Position numbers and translations under genes: made by a program
The notes under the pieces: model-generated
What the model saw: the letters and a program-made list of their open reading frames with translations, nothing else
Database searches by the model: none
Told to the model about the DNA's origin: nothing
DNA from: Bugulina stolonifera
Taxonomy: Eukaryota; Bryozoa; Gymnolaemata; Cheilostomatida; Bugulidae
Assembly (NCBI GenBank): GCA_935421135.1
Contig: OW285189.1
Coordinates: 12,359,072 to 12,423,071 of the forward strand
DNA: 64,000 bases
Direction of reading: 5' to 3'
In this document: one piece after another, positions 56,001 to 64,000 of the stretch
How positions within the stretch are numbered: the first letter of the stretch is position 1
Layout of the letters: each line of letters begins with the position of its first letter

Positions 56001-58516
56001 GCGATCATTAACTTCCTGCCCAGCTTATCGATTTCCCTCCTCAATTTAACACTAAGACGTGTTTCGTTTATATAACTGGTGTTTAGGTTGTTATCCTTGA
56101 GTCTGTTGATGATCCTAGTAACCGTGTGTGCATCTGCACCACGCACCTCTACTTCCATCCAATAGCAGATCTGGTGAGACTTCTGCAAACAACTATCTGT
56201 GTTCGTCATCTCCAACGTATAAAAAATCAATACGAATCGAAGGTATTTTATCCTCTGTGATTATATAAATATCTTTATGTTAAGTTGTTCCACATTTGCA
56301 GACAAATTTACTCCAGTGTAGTTTATACCAAATCAATAGAAATAGAGCAGTAATTAATAAATATTATTATTAATATTACACATGATTGTGCATGTACATG
56401 TACGAGGTGCGTTCAAAAAGTAGGTGGAAAGTTGTTACAATTTCTTTCCATTAATAGGTATGATTTTCTTTTTTTGGGAGTTGTTTCGTCTATGTCTCAG
56501 GAGATATTTTGCAAAAAATTTTTTTTGGACAACCCATGGTTCTCAGGTTATATCCCATAATGCAAAGTGAACTTCACTGCCATTTCCTAATTTTCTAAGG
56601 ATGGCTGAAATTTCATTAGTGGAAGAGCAGAGATGTGTAATAAAATTCCTAGTAAAAACAGGGAAGAAAAAGTCTGACATTATTGAAAGTTTACACCAAG
56701 CATTTGGTGAGTCTGTGATGTGTAAAAATAGTATCTACAACTGGATAAAAAAATTTGAAGATGGTCACACCAGTGTCAAAGATGAGCAAAGGTCTGGCAG
56801 ACCAACATCAAGCAGGAATGCAGAGAACATTGCTCTTATCCGCGTCAAAATCTATAGAGACAGGAGACTAGCATGCAGAGAACTTTCTGAAGAGTGTGGT
56901 TGATCTATTGGATCAGTTCACACTATTTTCACTGAAGACCTGGGGGGATGAGACGTGTGACAGCAAAGTTTGTCCCGCGGCTGTTAACTGACGACCACAC
57001 AAAGCCCTCAGGACCAAGGAATGGCTGACAAAGAATGGTATCTTTTCTGTTGATCACCCTCCCTACTCGCCAGATTTAGCTCCCAATGACTTTTATTTGT
57101 TTCCCAAGACCAAGTTTACGCTGAGAGGAGAGTGTTTCGAAGGCATTGCGGCCATTCAAGCTTACACCGATCGAGTTCTTTAGAGTCTGAAACCGGATGA
57201 TTTCGGGCACTGTATGGAAAAGTGGCAGGGGAGGTGGCAGAGATGGATAGACTCTAATGGAGATTATTTTGAGGGTGATGCACATTAATAGTTCAGTATG
57301 TGAAATTTTTGTGAAGCTCAGTCACTTTTAACCCAAATAAAATGACGATAATTTAAAATTTCCATCTACTTTTTGAACGCACCTCGTACATATGACTTTT
57401 ATACCTTTCCTATTGGTTTGGTTGTTGTCAAATCCCACTGGTGACTTTATGCTCATAGACTGTCTAGTTTTTACTGTATCCATGCTAGGCTAGTATTATC
57501 AATTATGTTTCTCTATACCATTTCCTGTTCATTTTAGACCCATAAGCTGGCTGTGGTGTTTTGTGGAGACTTTAATTCTAAGCCAGATAAACAAGTAGTG
57601 AGATTCATGCTCAATCGGTTCATCAATAAAACAGATGGTGTTTTTACTGAACGTAAGTATGATATGAGATAATCCAATTAATTAGGGTGTACATGTACAT
57701 TAGGGCAAGACGGAGATGATAACTGGATTTATGTGATATTAATCCCGTACAAAATCAACATTATCATAACATGTCACATGAAACCATTGATTGATTTATG
57801 GTGCCTCTTGGTACATGTGGACCTGTGGGCCAACAACCAAAGGTGTATACTATGGCCTACTGTATAATAAATCACTAGCATTTTTTGCTTACATTATTGA
57901 CATAATGGAAATTGATTTAGTTGAATACCTTTGATACACACATAGATGTTTTTAGTAGCCTCTCTGTACATCCGTTGTCAGATGCGGGTAGAGATTTATG
58001 CTGCAGAGACACTGACTTCCGACAGACAAAGTAGCAGATACGTATAGAATAGTACAAAGTCAGTAGGATGCTACACACATTACGCATATGGCGAAACATA
58101 TGAGATTGATTACTGTTTGAATGATACAGGGGTGTATTGCTGAGCAAACATTTCCTTATTTCGAACAGTGCACAATTTTATATGCATATACAGCATGCAT
58201 GTTGTATCTAAATGTTGACTGGTTTCAAGTCTCCCCACTACTGTTTATTATAGATGATATGTATTGCATGTCAGGACTGGATTTGAGGCATGATATGGAT
58301 TTAGCTTCGGCCTGTGGTTTCCCAAAATACACAAACTATGTACCAGCATTCAAGGAATGCATAGACTATATCTTCTTTGAGAAAGATCATTTATTTGTGG
58401 AATCCGTAACACCAGTGCCACCAGAAGAGGTGCTCACTGCTCAAAGCGGCGGTATTCCCAATGAGCATTTCCCCTCTGATCATATACCTCTGATATGTGA
58501 CCTGAAGTGGAAATAA
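53100..58516 (+). CDS. PDE12: 2',5'-phosphodiesterase 12 (EEP family), complete, 8 exons
   Basis: Exons 53100-53917, 54057-54196, 54641-54799, 55016-55145, 55395-55530, 56087-56242, 57538-57652 and 58254-58516 join in phase to 638 residues (human PDE12 is 609). The N-terminus is basic, hydrophobic and free of acids (MFQKIVTYSQIFKPTTFKRP), as for a mitochondrial presequence. Residues about 35-270 form the beta-rich N-terminal region; the nuclease domain starts at FRIVSYNILAAVYTESDFSR. Catalytic signatures are all present: SYNILA (Asn), VICLQELD (Glu), THLYFHP (His), FCGDFNS (Asp, Asn) and HFPSDHIPLICDLKW (Asp-His). Family role: removes 2',5'-oligoadenylate and trims poly(A) from mitochondrial transcripts. 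The ATG at 53100 is preferred because it gives the presequence; a second ATG (MAVDSDAN, residue 35) could give a cytosolic form. Intron 6 hosts a dead mariner. Confidence 0.96.
56403..57386 (+). mobile_element. Internally deleted mariner transposon in PDE12 intron 6
   Basis: Terminal inverted repeats CGAGGTGCGTTCAAAAAGTA match in 27 of the first 28 positions at both ends, flanked by TA duplications (56401-56402, 57387-57388). The element is 984 bp against about 1.3 kb for full-length mariners. It holds the 5' part of a transposase and its 3' end, lacking roughly 130 codons between them. Orientation is the same as the host gene. The near-perfect TIRs suggest a fairly young insertion. Confidence 0.95.
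56601..57288 (+). pseudogene. Mariner transposase remnant
   Basis: ATG at 56601 opens 100 codons: the helix-turn-helix region (CVIKFLVKTGKKKSDIIES, SIYNWIKKFEDG) and the linker RSGRPTSS. TGA at 56901-56903 ends it. Reading on in changing frames gives SIGSVHTIFTEDLG, MRRVTAKFVPRLLTDD, then a deletion to ALRTKEWLTKNGIFSVDHPP and YSPDLAPNDFYLFPKTKF, which holds the third catalytic Asp. The C-terminus has one more stop (TAG at 57181-57183) before DYFEGDAH and TAA. The first two catalytic Asp regions are missing, so it is inactive. Confidence 0.9.
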
Positions 58517-58640
58517 TCAAATCTACTTCTATCTTAGGAAATAATAGAAAGTTCGTAAGATTTCATTATAATTCTGATATTCTTTTAAATGCATTATAGT
58601 AAATATCTGATTATATTATATACATGTACATACATGTATT

Positions 58641-58646
58641 AATAAA
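58641..58646 (+). terminator. Poly(A) signal of PDE12
   Basis: AATAAA about 125 bases after the PDE12 stop, the first canonical signal downstream on +. Confidence 0.6.
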
Positions 58647-58834
58647 CATCAATATGGCCTGAGATTCCTTAATGAAGGTAATGCTCTCATCGTCTTTCAT
58701 ATTGTTCAATGCTTCAATCTTGTTCGTATTGATGTCCTATTATGCAATAAACCTTCTTTACACCCATGGTGTATTATTATTGGTTTGCCTACAGCCCTTG
58801 CTTCTAAACTTTGCAAACATTAGATCCAACATAC

Positions 58835-59046
58835 TCAAACGTCATCAATCAATTCAAATACATCTATATCTTTATTCCAACATATATTTAAGAATCGCCT
58901 ACTTGGTGCTAGAACAAAATCAACATTATCAACAGACAGTAGACTACGATTTACATGCTCATCAGTATGGGTTATACGTGAGATTATACATGTACTGGTA
59001 TGAGAATTATTCCGATACAATGATTTATAGTCCAAGTGATCCATAT
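58835..59046 (-). CDS. Possible terminal exon on - strand, unidentified
   Basis: After TTTATTCAG (acceptor on -) an open frame of 69 codons begins MDHLDYKSLYRNNSHTST, includes SVDNVDFVLAPSRRFLNICW and ends DVFELIDDV with TGA. It looks protein-like and could be the last exon of the gene starting at 63179, though no linking exons are found. A 128-codon frame on + (58672-59058) overlaps it; that one is hydrophobic and AT-driven and less convincing. Neither is recognised. Confidence 0.22.
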
Positions 59047-59059
59047 CTGAATAAATAGT

Positions 59060-62000
59060 TGAAACTAATAAATCGGAATAATGTGTGGTATAGGATGTAT
59101 TGTAGGCTAATCGTAGCCTAATTATTTAAATATGGCTAAGTAATGTCCTGATTGAATAAACAATCTTCTACCTTAATTTATAATTTCATGCACTAAGTCG
59201 CAGATTATTGAATAAACCACCATTTATGGTGCATGTATATTTATTATTTCTGAGGGATTTTACAATATAAATAGCAAATTTGCCTAGATTTAATATGGTA
59301 AGTTCATCTCATAATTGGAAAATAAATATGATTGGCAACAAGAAGCTGGTATTATCTATTTAATGCAGTAATCTGCTACCATCATTTCTGCTGGGTCTAA
59401 TTCACCTTACTCCATCAATAATCATTATACTAATCGCCTATTTCTCAAGAAGAAACTGTCAAACTAAAAACCGAAATCACTCTTGAAAAGTAATCATGAT
59501 TGGAGAGTAGTGCTTGCTAGCAACCAGTGAATACTATGTCGTGTCACTAGGTGGTCTACTTACTACTGCTTCTACTTGCCAGGCTCTTACCATAATAGGG
59601 TGAGAGCTGGTTGCCAATAGGTATGGGCTATGAGGTACTTGCCTATTTTCGCTGTGGTAAAATGGCGGCCAAATATGCATTTATGGAGTTATAAGTGCAC
59701 CTCCCAAGATCTCAGCAACCTGTTTATGTCAGACTATTGTTACCAGGGACTATAATGCTAAATTCTGTATCATTGCATGACTACATCACCGAGACTTAGT
59801 GTCATTCTGAAGATTAATTTGAAGTATTTCTTTATCACTATTAATTAAAATTATACCTCAGATGTACATGTAGATTAAACTTTTGAAATAAAATTAATCT
59901 TTTTGTCTGATAGGCCGCTGAAACACCAAGAATTTATCTTTCAAGTTACTTTCTCCATGGGTATTGGTGCATGTGCAATGACTACCTACCACTTTTTAAA
60001 GTAGCCTACCAAGATCGGTTTACTAAGATACAGCAAACTCCAAATTTATCTTCTAATTCTCAGTTGGGCCCAGAAATGGATTCAAAACACAGGTTGAGAG
60101 GATCTTGTTAGGGCTTGCAGTCATGATATTAGCTATCAGCAAAGACCCGGATGCCAGTGACACCCCTCACTACAGCGGTTGGGTCTTCGGAAGGGTCCTC
60201 AGCACAATGTTGTCAGAACCTACCATCCGTGCAGTGGTCTGCTCCAATCTAGTGGCTATCTGATGGTCATGGTTATGTCAACATAGACAGTTTTTGCCGT
60301 TTTGGTAAACAGTGAAATTGCTTACTCACGTTACTGTTTCAAAACAATACCTCTTTTGGTTGCATATAATGTAATCTCCCAGTGTTGTCAATTCACAACA
60401 AAAAGTAGTGAAAGTATATAGTGTATTGCATTCAAATACAAAGAGTTTATGCTTAGGCTATTAATTCTACCCCTTTTACTCCTTGATTCTACATTACAAA
60501 GTGTTCGGAGTGGAACAAATGAGGTGGGTACACGGTGCATGCAGTCTTGCAGATTAGTATTGTATAGCTACCCACTTAATCTCATAGTAGCTAAGAAATT
60601 AGTGAATTACTAAAATGAAAAACATTATGCTCTGGAGAGATTCGAACTCAAGATCCTATGAATGATAGTCAAGCACTCTACCATTACACTATCAGATCCA
60701 CAGTGACTGTGTGGGGAAAACTAGCTATTAAAATGAGGGTACACGCCTGCTGGCCGTGTAACCACTAAAATTGAGGTGGGTACATACCTTATACTCCCGT
60801 ATAACCACACTTCGAACACAGCTTACAAATCACTGTTTCAATAAAAATAATTCCAACCTGTTATTCATAAATCAGCCATTGAGAAAATGCTGACCAATAA
60901 TGCCGTTGGAGTTGTCCCAAATTGATCGTTCTGGGATATCAGATAGTAACACTAATACTTTGTAATTCAGGATAGGTGAATTATTGACCTATGGGTAAGC
61001 ATGAAATAACTCATAATATAGTAATGTTCATTTTTGACATTTTAAGAATGTGTGTGCCTGGTACTGCGTAGTAGGCTGGGCCACTTCACAAATTAAAGGT
61101 AAACAAGAGAGTAGGAAACTAGTTTTAATTCATTCCCTTATGCAATGAATTGAACTAACCCTTTTATATTCAGGTTACTACCAAAACATGCCATTAGTTA
61201 ACTACTATTTAATATGTCAATATTTGAAAAATTCTTCATGTGGACCATACAGGTTGCTGTGGAACATTGCATGATTATTATATAGATTTTTATATGTGCA
61301 ATCATGTAAATATTTTATTTTTATAGTTTTATTAAAAATTACAACTGATTTTACACAAATGGAAGTTTGTAGTGATATGATTGACAGAACATTAGAGATA
61401 AAAGACTGTAACAGGTTAATAAATATACTAGAATACGACGTAATATATAATATAAAGATATGCATTAAAACTTATATAACTATTAAATAAAAATATAACA
61501 TCGGGAAACTCTGATGCAATTATATAAATTATCTTGCTCATATTATTATTATATTACTTGTATATTATTCTAAAAATATAGTATATACATTAATATGTCG
61601 ATACCAAACGTTTGATATACTGACAAAATCGTAGTGTTTCCTGGTGGATCTAGAAAGGTGTTGTGGGGAAAATCAAACACTCATCTCCGTAATCGTTCTT
61701 ATAGGTTTCGGAGATGCTTCCATCTTCTACCTACCAATAAAGTTGGAAAACATTGTAAGGCTCATGAAAATCAGTAACAAACTTTCTGTTGAAGTAAAAT
61801 AATACAATGAGTAGTTTTACCATAACATCTGTTTTAGGAAAAAACCGTCCCGTCGTAGCATGGATCAGGCAGGGTAGGGCTGGGTAGTTGAGGAGGGATA
61901 GAATTAAGTGGGGTGATTATCATCAGAACTATCTGTAACACCCCATTATTGGCTACCAAATTTTAAGGTCAGTATGGCAATGAATTTGCTAGTTTTAATC

Positions 62001-63011
62001 ACAATTAGTCGGTTACACGAATGCTTGGAACTTGTCTTGTCCTATAGATAGTATCTATGCAGGCCGTCTCAAAAGTGGGTATGGTGATTTTAAAAAGGTA
62101 TGGTGATTTTAAAAAGGTATGTAACAAATTTACTTTTATTTGGATGCCTCTTTAGAAAATTTCTTATGGCTTTGTATATATACATGTGTATATATGTAAA
62201 TATTATGCAATGGGATTCTAAAGTTCTGATGGCAACGATAATTACCCTCTTGCTACTCCCATTGCTACCATACCTCTATGGTCATGCAAATGTTACACAC
62301 ACTACTCTACCCATGAGGTGTATGGTTCTCTCACATGTTAGAGACTTACCACATTTTTGTTGCAAAACAACATTTTTGGCATAGAAATTGCCAGTGTAGA
62401 CTGGCAATTATTACTGTACCACCCTGTGACTAATATATGATTTGAATGACAGTGATCAATCCTGGTCAACAGTCAGTCAATAATACCTGTTATCTGATTA
62501 CAGCTACTCTGAGAATCAAAAAATGTAGCAAATACGCTGAATACATCTTAAACTACACATTAAGTAACGAATTTCATATTTACATGATATAAGCTATGTA
62601 CTACATTGTACATGTAAGTCTACTTGTACAAGTGCTAGGGTACAATTCTGATGTAGCCATGTTGTTTTATACCATTGTTGAAGTTTTCCCCTCCTATCTT
62701 TTAAAATGTACAGGCTGTTATATAGTAAATTATATTAGCTTAGGACGAGTATTTGGTTTCTATCTGCTAAATATTTCTACGCTAAAAACTAACATCTATA
62801 AATTTACTATTACTGTGAAAATAGAGCTCAAGTTTAACGCAGTGGTGTTAGTTTTTTTGGGAATCATCATCTTTTTAGCACCATGCAATTACTGGCCATT
62901 GTTAGGCACCAGCTCTGCCAAACGGTGTTATTAAAAAGTCAATCAAACTATTGAAGTAAGTTGCTTCAAATGTAAAACATTTCCCACTGTAGATCTAAAT
63001 GAATTACTTAC
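59060..63011. other. Sparse region, possible intron(s) of the - strand gene at 63179
   Basis: No exon is secure. 60110-60250 is GC- and CpG-richer with an open + reading (KTRMPVTPLTTAVGSSE) that may be an old repeat. 61670-61740 on - reads VEDGSISETYKNDYGDE then a stop, a faint exon candidate. A 19-base duplication (GTATGGTGATTTTAAAAAG) is at 62079-62117. The 94- and 112-codon frames at 62100 and 62596 are AT-rich and unrecognised. Confidence 0.4.
60635..60705 (-). repeat. tRNA-like SINE head
   Basis: On - it reads GTAATGGTAGAGTGCTTGAC then GAGTTCGAATCTC, sharing the TAGAGTGCTTGACT core with 50561-50633. Stems are incomplete, so it is not a working tRNA. Confidence 0.5.
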
Positions 63012-63179
63012 CATCGTGTCTATTCCTTTATAAGAAATTCGATGCTGCTGCTTGGAAATTGCTGGTGCTGGGAGAATGCCAGCGGATCTGACTAGTTCTT
63101 GCTCTCCTTCAGAGTGTGCCATATTTTCTTCCATGTCGAAGCATTGCTCGTAGTGAATGTCAGCTCCAATTTTGCCCAT
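63012..63179 (-). CDS. First coding exon of an unidentified gene (rest unplaced)
   Basis: On - an ATG at 63179 opens 56 codons ending ACG ATG|GTAAGT, a consensus donor in phase 0. The peptide begins MGKIGADIHYEQCFDMEEN, is acidic in its first half (MAHSEGEQELVRSAG) and ends SKQQHRISYKGIDTM. Gly2 invites N-myristoylation, though the context is not strong. A TATA box sits about 150 bases upstream on the same strand. I do not recognise the protein, and following exons could not be placed. Confidence 0.5.
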
Positions 63180-63325
63180 TATTGCCGATTTTATAATTGA
63201 AATGTTTTATAAGTAAAAATGTTTAGTTAGAAGTTACCAGACTTGTATGGCTTCACTGACCACTGGACTAAGTCTTCACGGAGTCAACCAACTAGCGCAA
63301 TTGTGATCACCTCTATCTCCGCAGG

Positions 63326-63334
63326 CTTTATATA
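63326..63334 (-). promoter_or_regulatory. TATA box for the gene starting at 63179
   Basis: On - TATATAAAG lies in a locally GC-rich setting (upstream CACGGTGGGCGTTGGGTTGC, downstream CCTGCGGAGATAG). Transcription would start near 63297-63302, leaving a 5' UTR of about 120 bases before the ATG. Confidence 0.5.
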
Positions 63335-63339
63335 GCAAC

Positions 63340-64000
63340 CCAACGCCCACCGTGCTGAATAACTTTATAAATGCTATGACAACTAATCACACCTCCAGCT
63401 TGGCCTGATTGAATGTGAAGGTAAAATTATGATTTTTTTCTCAGCCTACATATTAATGGAAGTATGTTCTGTTGTGTTCAGTTAAGGTGGACTAGAGGAA
63501 TGCAAATCATTGTTTTGTAGTAACAGGATGTCGCATGTGCGAATCTGTCGAGATATACCAACCTGTTTGATTGATTGATATGGTAAAACTATATATTCTT
63601 CCGTATGTTACAAAATGTATAAATTATGTTCCATCACAATCATCACCATATGACCATCTAGTTTACTAATTTGACATCTCTGCGAAGAGGTACATGTAAA
63701 TACAATGTGGAGTACCTTCATTATAAGTTATAAAAGGAATGTTGATTGCTGAAATTTAAAAAAATATCTAATACTATTATATCTGAAGAGGCTATTTTTA
63801 GCAAACTAAATTCAAACAATTTATTATTGAATCAGCTCTTGTCCACTTCCATAGATATTTCATGTATTCAGCAAAATTAACCAGTACATATTTTTTGCAA
63901 AAAGCTAACATTAAAAATGTTTACCTAGCGCCAAGCATGGTGTTAGTTAGATTAGACAATATTATCATAAAACAGGGGTAAGTAGGGAAATTGGCACTGG
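63340..64000. other. Upstream flank, nothing recognised
   Basis: AT-rich DNA with no exon, repeat or RNA gene that I can support on either strand. Confidence 0.5.

Noticed and set aside
58672..59058. 128-codon + strand frame downstream of PDE12
   Set aside because: Begins with AT-driven hydrophobic codons, lies beyond the PDE12 poly(A) signal, resembles nothing known and overlaps a more protein-like - frame.
1..64000. Prokaryotic features: operons, CRISPR arrays, phage or ribosome-binding sites
   Set aside because: All true coding sequence is split by spliceosomal introns; the direct repeats are minisatellites without unique spacers.

Overview
The window is animal nuclear DNA: AT-rich, intron-dense and full of non-coding repeats. 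Coding sequence sits in short exons with GT...AG borders, and reading phases carry cleanly across introns. There are no prokaryotic operons. The AT-richness, the many TACATGTA and AGGCCT palindromes, the R2-like and jockey/CR1-like retroelements, the mariner and the tRNA-derived SINEs suggest an early-branching or marine invertebrate. A sponge is plausible, but the species cannot be fixed from sequence alone.

Layout. (1) About 1-28628, + strand: the 3' portion of a large RGS12/RGS14/Loco-type gene (22 exons in the window, 1311 residues, 5' end outside). It has proline- and serine-rich N-terminal exons, an RGS domain, two Raf-like Ras-binding domains, a GoLoco motif and a PPPY tail. Six candidate alternative first exons lie inside it, all with donors in the same phase. 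(2) 29618-36660, - strand: a convergent three-exon gene for a 674-residue two-TM protein with three PPxY motifs and a heptad-like LELSHHD repeat, plus a possible alternative last exon. (3) About 36661-43380: gene-poor DNA with tandem repeats, a foldback element and a SINE. (4) 43380-44160: a THAP-domain pseudogene with three in-frame stops. (5) 44833-47740: nested retroelement remnants, with an R2-like piece on -, a jockey/CR1-like piece on + split by a 1.26-kb insertion, and a MITE inside that insertion. (6) 47741-53099: repeat-rich spacer with a TIR element. (7) 53100-58516, + strand: a complete 8-exon PDE12 gene with a dead mariner in intron 6. (8) 58517-64000: mostly empty, ending in the first coding exon and TATA box of an unidentified - strand gene.

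The RGS12-like protein would link heterotrimeric G proteins (RGS and GoLoco) to Ras/Rap signalling (RBDs). Its convergent neighbour is rich in WW-ligand PPxY motifs, and the RGS gene's own tail has one, but a functional link between them is only inference. PDE12 is an unrelated housekeeping nuclease of the exonuclease-endonuclease-phosphatase family, probably mitochondrial. No clearly novel multi-gene system is visible. The most unusual structures are the battery of same-phase alternative first exons, the 36-bp array that copies an exon's own 5' splice site about twelve times, and the layered transposon wreckage.
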